This document shows, piece by piece, positions 52,544 through 64,000 of a stretch of 64,000 nt of DNA (position 1 is the first letter of the stretch; the number at the start of each line of letters is the position of its first letter). The stretch covers positions 3,901,485-3,965,484 of the forward strand of contig OZ029915.1 of the NCBI GenBank assembly GCA_964023275.1. Direction: 5' to 3'. Both the position numbers and the translations under genes were made by a program. This stretch comes from Norana najaformis (taxonomy: Eukaryota; Annelida; Clitellata; Crassiclitellata; Hormogastridae). The notes beneath the pieces were generated by a model, which saw only the letters and a program-made list of their open reading frames with translations, had not been told where the DNA came from and searched no databases.

Positions 52544-53029
52544 ACACAGTTTAGACAAAGAGTATAAGCCCCTTTATAATAATCTCATAACGTGACGTTT
52601 GCACTAACAAAAATTTTGCGTTAAAGGTTGTAGTTTTTCTACATTTGTAGCACAAATATTGTTAGCTTTGCTTCTACCCTGCTGTCTTGCAACAAATGTG
52701 TATCATTGTATGGCGACCCTTGACTAAAAGTGACCGTAATTCTGCCTGAGAAAAAACGAAAATTTTTAAGTCGGGGCAGATCCGAATAAATCATGATTTT
52801 CCGGGAAAGACCGGGATGGATCGTGTCCGACTCTAGACGAGAGAGCCTGGCACATGTTCAGGCATTCAATTCCACTTTCGCAAGATGGCAACTCTGTTGT
52901 ACATACAAACCATGTACGCTTCAAACGGACCGTCAACCTACCTCAGATCAAAACTCCACTTAACTGACGCAGATGATAAAACGCCAACATTACATATAAT
53001 TCACCATCTCACGTAAACCGTGACACTCC

Positions 53030-53125
53030 CTCTCCGCTCCAATCCCATACATCACCCACCGTAGCCGCGGCGCGGCTTTCGTTGGGTGCTGTAGAAATCT
53101 CAGAATTACAAATTAAGAATTACGA
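53030..53125 (+). mobile_element. SINE family A with internal deletion
   Basis: The 5' part (ACATCACCCACCGTAGCC) is joined directly to the 3' part (GGCTTTCGTTGGGTGCTG), with an extended AATTACGAATTACG tail. Confidence 0.65.
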
Positions 53126-54354
53126 ATTACGAATTTCGTTTACTTACTTACTAACTTCCACGCGTGGACCTTTTACGTCCTTATTCAACTCGATGTAATT
53201 ATCTTTTGTGTGCTTCTACTTGAGCCGCTCGCGCTCTATAAAAACGAACGGTGCCCGATCTCGCCGGAGGTTCCCACTTTTACCATCCCCACAGGTTCTG
53301 TAGGTAGGGCGTCCGTGCCAGATGTAATTGGCCTGTGCGCTCTGCGGATAACTAAGCACGAACTAGCACTTATTTGATCAAGAATATTTATCTCGTAGAT
53401 CGAAAATCGCATAAACTGCTGGTAAGTTTTTTTTCTAAATTAGCGCGTGCTTGTTTAAATTTGCCCTCATATGTAACTGTTTTTGTATAGGTCTAACGAC
53501 AAGTCTACATGTTTTTGTAACTGACCAACAAAGTAAAATGGTTACTGATACACTGACGCTATATAAATTACTGGCGGATCCAGAAGTTGGAAACAGAACA
53601 ATTTTGACCATGATTGTTGGGGTCTTGTATAGTGAAAAAGCTCTAATATCTCTAATAGCATTGATAATCCTCTTTTTCTCTTAGCTGTATTATCATATGG
53701 ACTTTTTTGTATTTGTATTTGATAACTTATATAGCGCTTCTTACAGAACAAACTACTCAGAAGCGCTTCCAGCATGAGAACCCAGGGAAATAAGAACGTC
53801 TTTAAATAGCGAGCTGACTGAGCTCTATCACCAACAGAGACCTTTGCACGAAACGATAGCGGAAGTCCATTCCTTAGAGATGGGTCAACAACAGCAAAAG
53901 CCCTCAGCTGCGCAAGCAAGGACTTAACACGAGGAACAAATAGAACAAAATTTTAATTTAACATTTCGGTGAGCAAATTTCGCCGAGCCCGGTTGGGGGT
54001 TAACTCATTGGCGTGGCCCACTAGACTCAAATTGGTTATCTGGATTGCCCCTCTAGGTCCACCGTTGATAGAAATATTAAAGCTGCGCTATAGTTATATT
54101 TACATGTAAAGAGCGAAACGCTGGCGACAAAGGGTTAACAGCAGAATTTTGCTTTTAACTGCGACGCACGCGTCATCTAGCGAGCGACTGGAAAGCAGCT
54201 CTGCGTTTCGTTGCCAACGTGGTGTAATAAAATTGTGTTAAGTTATTAGCGTGAAATACATCACCGGTAAGCCATAAACGCTCGTCAGGTTGTGAAGAGT
54301 TAGAGCAAGTTTTTTATTCACGGTTGAAATTAATACTTTCTTCATGACTTGGAT

Positions 54355-54600
54355 GATTAAATGAGCCGCCGCTTTTGAACGTGCTTGCTGTCTGCAAAGC
54401 CTTGCCATGCGTGCGTGGGCGGGCCTGTGGAAAGTGGGTATAGGTCTTCTGGAAACTGGATTTTGTTCTTCACATAGTAGCTCTGGACATCCCTCAGACT
54501 TGACGCCGTGCAAGTGAAGAAGCTAGTGCCCATTACTTGGCTTTTAAATGACACTTTAGAAATTCTGGAGTTTACAATAACGATTATATTTAGCAAAGGA
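54355..54600 (+). mobile_element. SINE family A, subfamily B
   Basis: GTCTTCTGGAAACTGG, CATCCCTCAGACTTGACG, then CACTTTAGAAATTCTGGAGT and a TTACAATAACGATTA tail. Confidence 0.6.
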
Positions 54601-56289
54601 TTTAGTGCTCAGTGAATATTGTTGCTGCTGTAATAGGCTTAGTCCAAGCATTTGTGAACCAATCAAAGACTTAGTTTTCCAACCCAAGAATTAGTGCTAA
54701 AGCCAAAGAATTAGTCAACCAGCACAAAAACTGGTTGACTAAGAATATATTGCACTTTTTGGCATTGTTGAGAGTTACTGAAGCCTGAATCTTAGAGATT
54801 TTTGTTTGATTCTATCTGTTGATCTTGTTCAACTGAAAAACTGAGCCTAATTAAAATGGATGTTTCTGATGGCTGTTATGGACCAGGTATGATTAGCATT
54901 GTGGACCTTTGTTCCATGTGCATCCCACGAAATTGTTGGTTCACTGCTGACCACACAGCTTCTCTTTTTACCTGATGAATTATGCATGAATCGTTTTGAA
55001 CGACTTGCTTCCTGTGACTGCCAGATATACTTGTGAAGGTTTTGCTCTACGTTTGAACGTGTGAAAGCTGTCAACGTAAAAGTATGACACGAATCTGGTT
55101 TGACCTTTGGCAGATTGCCAGACATTTGCATTTGTTTTGCTAGCACAGACAACAGTAGCTGTTTACAATGTTAAACAGTAATGTCTGCTTAGACTAGATG
55201 CTACTGTGGTCAGAAAGCTCCTGAATAACGCACCTTTATTGCTACACCTATGACTGTGAAAAAAAAAAAAATAATATAATGGTAACACGCTGAGTGTAAT
55301 CGAATGAGTGCAGGTTCGATGTTAGCGTCATGGATCTGTTGGTATTTTTAAACACATATTTTAAACAGCAGACACTTGTGTTGCTTTTTACCACGTGCTG
55401 TAAAGTGTCCCCTTAACTTTTGGGTTTGTACCATTTGCTGCAGAATGACCTTTCACCATCTGCTATTGATCTGCTATCACAATCTGATAATTTAGCGAAA
55501 AGCCGAGCCATTGATTTTACCATTAACTGTGGTCTGACCCTTTAGCATTTACTTTATACAATACATTATCCTTTTACCGTTTGTCATGTATGGTCTGGTG
55601 TTTTGTGCTCTGCTACTAGACAGTGCATGTTTAGCAGAAAGCTGAGCCATTGATTAACCTTTAGGAGTGTTCCAGTTCCACTGTGTCGGATCTTTTCCCA
55701 AAAAAACAAGGAATGAAAAACATGAATGATTGGATATTTCATTTGCTAGGAAGTCAAGGACCCCCCCCCCCCCGACTGTTATAATTGAAATCTGTTAAGA
55801 CCATGTGATTCATTGTCTGTGGTGATGAGTTCCAACTGGCATAAAGGACCTGATGGATTGAAGGAAAGGTTAATAGTTTGCCTAACAATAGTTTTATCAT
55901 TACAACCCATGCCTCACCATCTTTTTGCCTCATTGCTTCATGTGCTTCTGGACAACACCTTAGATTTGACTAAGCACTTGTGAATAAGCTGGTGTTATGC
56001 ACTTGTGAATAAGCTGGTGTTATGTGCTTGGGTTTTAAGGAATGCTTTAGAAATGTTGAGATTATGCGTACAGTTAATACTCTTGAACATGATATATGTG
56101 TAAAGAGATGTCCAGTAGAAATGTCACACAGTATACAAGTGACATTTCCTTCTATCAAGATTAACTTGCTTTACTGTCATTTTTACTGTTAATTAAGTAA
56201 TTAAGTAATTAGCAATAATCAGCCCAATTCTCTGAGTGCCAAGGCAAGGGAGTCCTTTGCTGCCCTATCCCTTTCCACCTCTGACATTG

Positions 56290-56680
56290 GAACTCGTTAG
56301 TTATTACTATTACTATTATTATTATTAGTATTAATATTATTATGATCATCATCATCATCATCATCATTATCATTATTATTAAAATAAGAATAATGCTTAT
56401 TATCATTCTAATATTGTAATAATAACAATAATTATTATAATAATGATATGATTATAATATAAAATAAGAATAATTCTTATTATTATTGTAATAATAATAA
56501 TTATTATTACAATATTATAATAAGTATTATTCTTATTTTAATAATAATAATATTATTAGTATTAGTATTATTATTATAATTTGCAATTTTTTGCAGCACC
56601 CTTATTATTATATTATAATATAATTATATGTTAGAATAATAATATAATTATATTATATTATTCTTATGATTAAAGCGCTA
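56290..56680. repeat. (ATT/AAT)n low-complexity region
   Basis: ~390 bp of ATT/AAT with inverted segments. No gene recognised in 52544-64000; the sequence not listed separately is unique AT-rich DNA. Confidence 0.85.
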
Positions 56681-57319
56681 GAAAGACGAAATTACGTCTT
56701 CTGTGAAGACATTTACGAGTATCGTTCTGATGTCGTTATTTGCTGACCAGTCCTACAAGTCAACCTCTTGAGCAGTCGAGGTTCGCTCGGTCGAGTGCAT
56801 TGAAGTCTCACCAGGGCAGTGGAGCAAGGCTGGAAATTATAGATTTGGCGGCTTCTTTGATGTGCCGTTTGCGAAATTAATAAATCTTCCAGGAGCTGGA
56901 ACTATTTTCGTTTCTGTTGATCTGTTTGGTTGCAGTTTGACATGTCTGTGCGTGTTGGCACGGAAATAACTGTAGGGGGCATGCGTGGGTGCTTTACTCT
57001 GTCGGTCCTTACAATGGAAACGGGTCAACATTTTTTTGTCAGCAGTGCCTGGGAAAGGGATCGCGGAACAATGCTCGTATTGACTCAGTGCACTCCTTGA
57101 TGTGCCTGGGATGGTAGGCGTGGATGAGTTACTGCATAGGGGCGGGAAGATCCAGGAGGTGGTTCTTGAGGGACTTGCGGGGAAGTATTTGTGTTTTGGC
57201 TTTAATGCTTGTAGTTTTTGTAGCCGTTTTCTAGGTCAGATTGTTTGGGGGTGCCTTCTAAAAGGCCCTGCAGATATCCCAAGAGCTCTTGAGATATCTG
57301 CAGGGCCTTCTAGAATTTA

Positions 57320-57460
57320 TCGTATTCAAAAGATTCAAGGACCTGGGACCGAACCCTTCTTGTCTATCGATTTTGTTTTAAGTGAACGCATGTGAATAAG
57401 CTGGTTCCCGTGACTTACTTTCGTTGGGTGCTGTAGAAACCTCCAGTTTACGACTAAGAT
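57320..57460 (+). mobile_element. SINE family A, 3' part
   Basis: GACCTGGGACCGAACCCTTC through ATCGATTTTGTTTTAAGTGA to CTCCAGTTTACGACTAAGAT. Confidence 0.7.
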
Positions 57461-57464
57461 TACA

Positions 57465-57785
57465 ATTTGTGGCTCGTGCCAACAAAGTCGGCATCCACAG
57501 ATCCTTTGATGGGGCCCTGTGGTGTCCGGCTGTCCCGATGATTAGTCCCGATGGTGGCTGGCACCAAAGGCCACCCTCACTGTGGTCGGTCCATCTCTCT
57601 GGAATCGGTTGCCTAGTAACCTATGACATGTGCTCCTTGGTCTCTCGTTGCCTGTTTCCGTAAGCAATTGACTGCCTTTCTGTTTGATCATCGTCTTGCA
57701 TTGCCAGGTCGGGAGCTGCTACGAGGAGTTTCTTTTGAGGAGGCGCTATACAAATTCATGATTACAATTATGATTACACTGACTA
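57465..57785 (+). mobile_element. Decayed L2/CR1-like LINE 3' end
   Basis: Frameshifted remnants around SLWSVHLSGIGCL and LTAFLFDHRLA, then GAGGCGCTATACAAATTCAT and ATTACAATTATGATTACA. Confidence 0.55.
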
Positions 57786-60194
57786 TTACGAGAAGGTACC
57801 GTGTGCATTAGTGACTCCTGTTCTCAGCCGTTGATTTGAACATAGGAAGGTTCTGCTATACATGTTTACGAAGAACAGCTCAATCAGCCTGAAGGGCTTC
57901 TTTGCGTGTATGGGATTTCTGTAATGCCTTCGGGAATTGTGTTTTCTACTTACAGTTAAAAGGTTTTGGTACTCGGCCAAAAGCTGAAGTACGGTGTGGT
58001 TTTTATCCTGCTCTGGTGAATTGAAACAATTCCTTGTATGTTTACTCGCTTGCTCAAGTGGTTTTGACATTCATGGAGTTCTTCTGAGATATACTGGTAC
58101 TTCCTTTGTTTATCAGGGCTGGAATGGCAGTGCTTTTGGAATATAATAATCGTAAATTTCGTATTTCTTCAGTCCCCAAAAATACTAAGTCTTGGGAAGT
58201 CCTAATCCAAAGGTAATTTAAACAAGTAGATGGTCAGAATGCTACATTGTGGGATTGGAATTGGAGTGGCAAGAGAGATAAGAAGAAGAGGAAGAATCGG
58301 GTTAGGATTTTAAGAGATCTTGTAGGAGCGCTGTATAAATGTTACCAACGAATGAACAAATTAATAAATTGGAGCACAGATTTTATGTTAAAATGCTGTC
58401 TGGATTTGAATAATGGTATAATTATCTCGGATACAAGTTTGAATTGGAGAACCGTGTCACCCAGTGAATGGGTGAGTCCTACCGAATCATAATGGGACTA
58501 TCCCAGTAATTTCCCCTCGAATTCAACTGGCCTGTTTGTCGTTCTGTTTGATCTATCATCAATTCATGTGTGTGCTTTTTATTACCTGTCCTCCTGTGGG
58601 CCTCATTATCTCTGGTTCACCTGTGTGTTTACCACCAGACTGTGGATTCTGTGCAGTATATACATACACCTGTTTGCAGATGAAACTATCCGCGTATGTA
58701 GCATATTCTCTAAGCTGCCGGCACTCCTCTTCCTGTCCGTTAGAAACAAAGTGAAACAATGGAATACTGATTTGACATTCACATCGTGTAGCACTATCAC
58801 CCTAATGCTTTTAATAGGTTCGTAAAAGGGGCTATATAAAGAGCCATATGCATACGTATATCAGCATAGCGCTTGTGTGATTTGCAGTATTTGGGTCCTT
58901 CATAGTAAATTTCTTGTAATAATTGTGACGATGATGATAGCAGTAATGATTAATAATAATTTATGATGATGTTGATGATGATAATAACAACAATAGTAAT
59001 AATAATTTCCTGTGCCTTTCCATCTATATCCATCGCTGTAATGCCATAGCATTTGGAGGCATGTTTATTGATGTTGCAGAGGGTGAAGCCTGATTTGCCT
59101 GATACCCCATAACAGCTTCTTGCATAATTTTTTTGTTCTGGAGGGTTACACTTACCTCGGGTAAAAAATAATAAGTTCTGAGGGATCATTTGTAACTCGG
59201 AGAAAAAAGGAAAAAATTCTTATATAATTTTGGTGACAGCTTGATGCTTTAGATGTAATGCTGGAAGTTGCAGGAAAGCATTGTTGAGTCCGGTGAATAC
59301 TTGAATGGGTGACCAGCCAGCCATGAAATGCCATGCCACCTGTTGCTCACCCATCCATGAAATGAGTTCCTTCCTTAGTTCCGAGGTTAAAGGGTGTCCT
59401 GTCTTTGGAATGCTCTGGTCATGTGACGGAAATTCATTAAACCCCAGGAAATTTCAATTGAGGGTTGCAGTTAATGAAGGCAATAAACGGGGAACGTTTT
59501 AACCTTGCCTTCCGGTCCATGGGCACTGTCTGCCCCCAGATCCACCCGTCCACCCACCCACCTTCCTCTCCTTTAAGCTTGGTGATAAGTTTAGCATCTG
59601 GTCCAGCTAATAGCAATGTTTTGCTTAATTACGCAATCGGGTTGTACAGCTGACCCAGTCTCTTGAAATTAATGTCTGTGAATGTGAGACACTGTTGCAA
59701 AGAGCACAGTAAAATATAAGACACTGCTGTTGCAAAGAGCACAGTAAAATGTAAAGTATATGTTTTTGCATAGCGACCGAATATGTTACCCTTGCATTTA
59801 GAACCAATGCTCATAGATGTCAATTACCTGGTAATATGTGATGACCTTCTTTGGTGTGAGCAACTAGAAACCTTAGCTAATTAAACATTTTCATAGTAAT
59901 AATAGTAATAATAAAAAGGTAATAATAAAAATAGTAAAAATATACAACTGGTCACTATTTAAATAGTAATAATAATAATAATAGTAGTTTTTAATAGTTA
60001 TTTCACCAATAGCTATTTAAATAGTAATAATAATAATAATAGTAGTTGTAATAATAGTAATAAGGATCTTGTGAGTTATGGCTGTTCAAGAATATGTTTT
60101 TTATTTTCCACAGATTTTTTCAATCCTGAAGGATCTTCTCTTCCTTGCATGTTATACTTATATAGCAAGTACTGCTATACTGCTATTGGTGTTT

Positions 60195-60330
60195 GTGCTG
60201 ATGATGCTACTACTACTACTACTGCTACTATTACTACTACTACTACCACTACCAAAACAACAACCGGTAGTAGCAGTAGTTGTTGTAATACCATCAATAA
60301 TAATAGTAATAATAATAAGATCTGGAAGAT
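60195..60330 (+). repeat. (TAC/TAG/AAT)n trinucleotide tract
   Basis: CTACTACTAC, TAGTAG and AATAATAG runs that open several frames; not coding. Confidence 0.85.
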
Positions 60331-60776
60331 CATGCCAATGTCCGGAAGCTTGATTATCCAGATTCCCAAAATACCCATTAACGGCTCCAACAGCATAGTT
60401 ATTTATAATAAACAGTCGAGCCACATTATTAGTGTCTGGAATAGCGAGACGTTATTGCTGAGAGCCAACAGTGTCTGTCAGTTGCCAACCGCCATTACTA
60501 AGCAGCAATGGTTGCTTCTGTTGCACCAGCATCTTTTCATTTCTTCCCTCTTATCACCTGACCGGCATTGCAGCCCTGGTTGCCATGGCGACTGTAATCA
60601 AATATTCTAGGCAGTAATTAAACAGAGGACCGATGGAGGGAGAGGAAGGTTAAAGGCGGCGACCTTTGAGTTCTGCCATAGCTTCCTTATCTTTCTGGGC
60701 AGAGAGAGTTAAGGAAAGGCAATTGACCTGTTTGGGTATTACTCGCGCCAAGTCGGCTGCCATGTGTCCCTTCGCA

Positions 60777-61060
60777 GTCACTGACGCCGTCTTGGCGTCT
60801 AAGGTAATTTCAACACTGACGCCGTCTTGACATCTAAGGTAATTTCAACACTGACGCCGTCTTGACATCTAAGGTAATTTCAGCAGTGATGCCGTCTTGA
60901 CATCTAAGGTAATTTCAGCACTGATGCCATCTTGACATCTAAGGTAATTTCAACACTGACGCCATCTTGACATCTAAGGTAATTTCAACACTGACGCCAT
61001 CTTGACGTCTAAGGTAATTTCAACACTGACGCCATCTTGATATCTAAGATAATTTCAAGA
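60777..61060 (+). repeat. 35-bp minisatellite
   Basis: Eight copies of CTGACGCCGTCTTGACATCT + AAGGTAATTTCAACA. Confidence 0.9.
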
Positions 61061-61110
61061 TGAGACAAGGTGAATATAACAAGCTTGTGTATACACCTGT
61101 ACAGACCAGC

Positions 61111-61575
61111 CTCAGGTTTGAAGGGTCTTTCAGATGAAGCTCGAAAATGACCATCATTTTGAGTGACACCTTCTTGAAGTGTAATGTAAATCTTAAAAGG
61201 TAAAGGTGGCACTCCTTGTTGATTGCATCAGAAGCATGGGCCTGGGGCTTGAAGGATGTTTAGGGTGAAGCGCATACTTGACCACTGCAGTTGGAACCAT
61301 GAAATGCATTGTAAATGTTAAAAAATGTTCAAGAGATAATGCTTTTTGTTTACGAACCTCCCCAGGAAAGCCTCAGAAGTGCGGTCCTCAGGTTTTAAGG
61401 GTCTTTCGGCTGAAGCACGAAAATGACCATCATTTTGAGCGACACCTTAAAATGTAATGTAATGTGAATGTTAAAAGGGTAAAGGTGGTACTCCTTGTTG
61501 ATTGCATCAGTAGCATGGCCCTGGGGTTTGCAGGATCTTTCGGCTGAAGCGCAGATATGACTACAACGATCCAAC
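61111..61575 (+). repeat. 276-bp tandem duplication
   Basis: CTCAGGTTTGAAGGGTCTTT at 61111 and CTCAGGTTTTAAGGGTCTTT at 61387 start two diverged copies sharing AAAATGACCATCATTTTGAG and ACTCCTTGTTGATTGCATCA. Confidence 0.85.
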
Positions 61576-61769
61576 AAGAGGTCAAATACTTCATGTCAGT
61601 TTGTGTTGGTACTCGTTTACCAAAAGGATGGAGGACTGAGTTAGCTCAGATGGCCTGGCTTGAAATTTTAATGAATGCAGACGTATTAATAAACACAGAA
61701 ACATGAATAAATGCAGAAATATTATTAAATAAAGGAGCATTAATAAATACAGAAACATAATTAATTGCA

Positions 61770-61990
61770 GCAACATTAATAAATGTGAAAATATGTATTT
61801 AATGCAGAAATATATAATTAATGCAGAAATATATAATTAATGCAGAAATATATAATTAATGCAGAAATATATAATTAATGCAGAAATATATAATTAATGC
61901 AGAAATATATAATTAATGCAGAAATATATAATTAATGCAGAAATATATATTTAATGCAGAAATATATATTTAATGCAGAAATATATATAA
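61770..61990 (+). repeat. 19-bp minisatellite
   Basis: About ten copies of TGCAGAAATATATAATTAA, with looser copies upstream. Confidence 0.9.
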
Positions 61991-62474
61991 ATATGGCTCT
62001 GCTTTATGAATATGGAATTTATAACTGATTTGTGCCTTTAGTGTCTGCTGCTAATAGCATTCTTTTTGAAAAAGGTTGATGCTTTGAATGGAAGCTTCTA
62101 TTTAGGAACTTGGGTGACTTTATTCAGGCTTTGTTGAAGATCATTTCTTATCCTCGGCATAAATTTAATATCACTTGAACTTGGTTCTTCGAGGAACTCT
62201 GATACCATCGGCCGTCCGGTCATTTTTATATGCCTGGCTCTGTGTTACATCAACAGATGAGATTTTATGGTTGCGGAGTAATTAGCCATATGACTCTAAG
62301 CCATGCAGTTGTCAGAGTGACGGGGGTCATTTTAGAGATGGCTTTCACGCTGAGCCATTCAGGGTTCTTAGCGGTAAAGCAGAATTTTATGCCGTGAATG
62401 CTTCTGACCTAATTTCACCAAACCCTCCTTATGACTTGCTTAAATGTAATAAATTCTGATTGAACGAGTTGGGG

Positions 62475-62632
62475 ACATGGGGACTCAGCTTGGAATGCGG
62501 AGAGTATGGGTTCGAGCCTCCTCCCCTAAGACGGTTATTGAGTAGGGACCTTAAGCAAGTCCTTCACTCACCACCGCACCATAGATTGATGTGTAGTTAT
62601 TATTAGATAGTGGTGCTTAATAAATGCATGTA
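62475..62632 (+). mobile_element. tRNA-derived SINE, family T
   Basis: TATGGGTTCGAGCCTCC, GGGACCTTAAGCAAGTCC and TAGATAGTGGTGCTTAATAA. Confidence 0.7.
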
Positions 62633-63084
62633 TAATAATCCCAAATTTAGGGCAGCTTTAGAAAATGACTTCATTTTAACGAAACCTTGTTATATTAGAG
62701 GTTTTTGAAGTGGATCTCAGAGACAGCTACATAACGAGGTTCAGTTGTATTCCTAATTTCTTCAAAGTCGGAACTTGGTTAGTTAATATGATCAGTTAAT
62801 TAGAGTTCAGTGTGTATCAGTTTGTCTTTCAGATAGAGTTCAGAGGTAAACTAAGGATTACGGTAATTTTAAAACGTACCTTTTTAAAACTTACCTTTTT
62901 CAAATTGCTTATCCACCGTAGGCTGCCTCTTTGTCCTGTGGACTGACTTTTGGATAATGACCTGATTCTGGCATGGCTTTGGTGCGCCATCGGTTGATGC
63001 CTTGTTCATTAGACACTGGCGCATTGCAAGTTTCTAATTATTATTATTATTATTATTAATCTATTACCTGCTTCTGTGAGTAAA

Positions 63085-63365
63085 AGGGGCACAGTGGTCT
63101 AGTAGTTAGCATGCAGAACTGTTGGTTTGCAGTTCAAATCTCCACCAAGGGAGAATGATGTTTTGAGATTTCTGCTTCACTTGTGCCCATTAGCAAAATC
63201 AGCTATATCATGGGTAAACTGTTGGTGGGAAGATGAGGTTGCAAGGGAGAGGACTGACCATTTACCGTTGTATGCCAAGGCTAAGAAAAATGAAGTCACG
63301 GACACTGCATACCCATGGAGGCTAGTGTTCGAACCTGATACCTTTGCTAGGAATGTAACCACTAT
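63085..63365 (+). mobile_element. tRNA-derived SINE, family V
   Basis: A-box-like GTGGTCTAGTAGTTAGCATG, B-box-like GCAGTTCAAATCT, and a 3' body shared with 52085-52200 (GAAGTC..CAC..CATACCCA..GG). Confidence 0.62.
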
Positions 63366-64000
63366 GCCAGCTCTACTGTGTGTTGTTTATGGGTTTCTTT
63401 GACAGGAGGCAGATTGTTGGCACGTTTACTCAGTTGGGAAATTATGCCACATCGCTGGATTATATTAAGCGTTGCCAATGTCCAACGCACCACTTCTTAT
63501 ACGAGAGCATTTTATTGGCCCCCTGGAGACGATTATATACGATGACAAAATGGCCACAGAACTGTGAATGGCCGCTCTTTATGGCCTTATTAAATCAGAC
63601 GAATTTCTGGTGAAACTGGTTTCCAGATTCTGTGATCAATTTCTGTCTTGTGGGAGTTGCAAGGGTCTTTGTTCATCTGGGGAAAGGAGCAATTTTTTTT
63701 TTCTATTCCGTTATGGGGAAGAAATTCCCGGATGCTGCTCATTGATGCATTCCCAGGACTATACACTTGTTGTCTTGGTTCAAGTGTTGTCTTTTTACAA
63801 GGTGTTGTCTCGATTCAGAGAGAAAGACAGACAGACAGACAGACAGACGGTGTGTGTTTGTGTGTGTGTGGGTGTGTTTGTGTGTACCAAGGATGTAGTC
63901 TTAGTCTGTAGGTGTTGGTTTCGAGGCAGTTTCAAGATGCGCCTAATGTTCACCTAGCAGTCCAGGACAAAACCAAGACCTTTGGCCTCGGAGAAGAGAG

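Noticed and set aside
53451-53684. 77-aa hydrophobic plus-strand frame starting MFKFALIC
   Set aside because: Could suggest a small membrane protein, but no family match, no splice or signal context, and it overlaps a LINE/SINE 3' end (GATAACTTATATAGCGCTTC).
60071-60610. 179-aa plus-strand frame with poly-Thr/Asn
   Set aside because: Driven by trinucleotide repeats; the flanks show no recognised domain.
1-64000. CRISPR array, operon, prophage or other prokaryotic system
   Set aside because: No spacer-repeat structure or bacterial gene organisation; the DNA is clearly an animal nuclear sequence with spliced genes.

Overview
The window is animal nuclear DNA, most likely from a marine invertebrate (a lophotrochozoan or a non-vertebrate deuterostome; the sequence alone does not decide which). 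The evidence is a Gly-X-Y collagen gene split into 54/108/36-bp exons, spliceosomal introns throughout, a nuclear tRNA gene, many tRNA-derived SINEs and non-LTR retrotransposon remnants, and abundant microsatellites. Most open frames longer than 60 codons are repeat artefacts. The real coding sequence is four spliced protein genes.

Layout. (1) 58-12297, plus strand: the 3' part of a fibrillar collagen gene, 16 exons covering the last ~60 Gly-X-Y triplets, the telopeptide and the complete C-propeptide (COLFI). The gene enters from the left edge. (2) 17280-24230, minus strand: a complete front-end fatty acyl desaturase (cytochrome b5 plus desaturase, 442 aa, 11 coding exons), convergent with the collagen gene. 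(3) 24.3-36.5 kb: gene-poor and repeat-rich, with SINEs, a long inverted repeat, a ~300-bp AT-rich palindrome and a 5'-truncated non-LTR element with an intact reverse transcriptase frame. (4) 36500-44125, plus strand: a two-exon type II membrane glycosyltransferase of the Nucleotid_trans/GT77-like family, 507 aa, with a 6.1-kb intron. (5) 48204-51124, minus strand: a two-exon secreted protein of the N-formylglutamate amidohydrolase fold family, 310 aa. (6) 52453-52543, minus strand: an elongator tRNA-Met(CAU) gene with an 18-nt intron and a T6 terminator. (7) 52.6-64 kb: no gene recognised, only SINEs, LINE 3' ends, minisatellites and microsatellites.

The four genes are not a functional cluster; they are unrelated neighbours (matrix protein, lipid enzyme, Golgi enzyme, secreted hydrolase-like protein). 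I joined exons by reading frames, splice phase and family alignment from memory; no transcript or database search was available.

The most notable points are two GC-AG introns in the desaturase gene, loss of two cysteines in the collagen C-propeptide, an intron in an elongator tRNA-Met, an animal GT77-like enzyme, a secreted animal protein of a mainly bacterial amidohydrolase family, and a window-wide SINE family ending in a TTACGA-like tail with about 16 copies.
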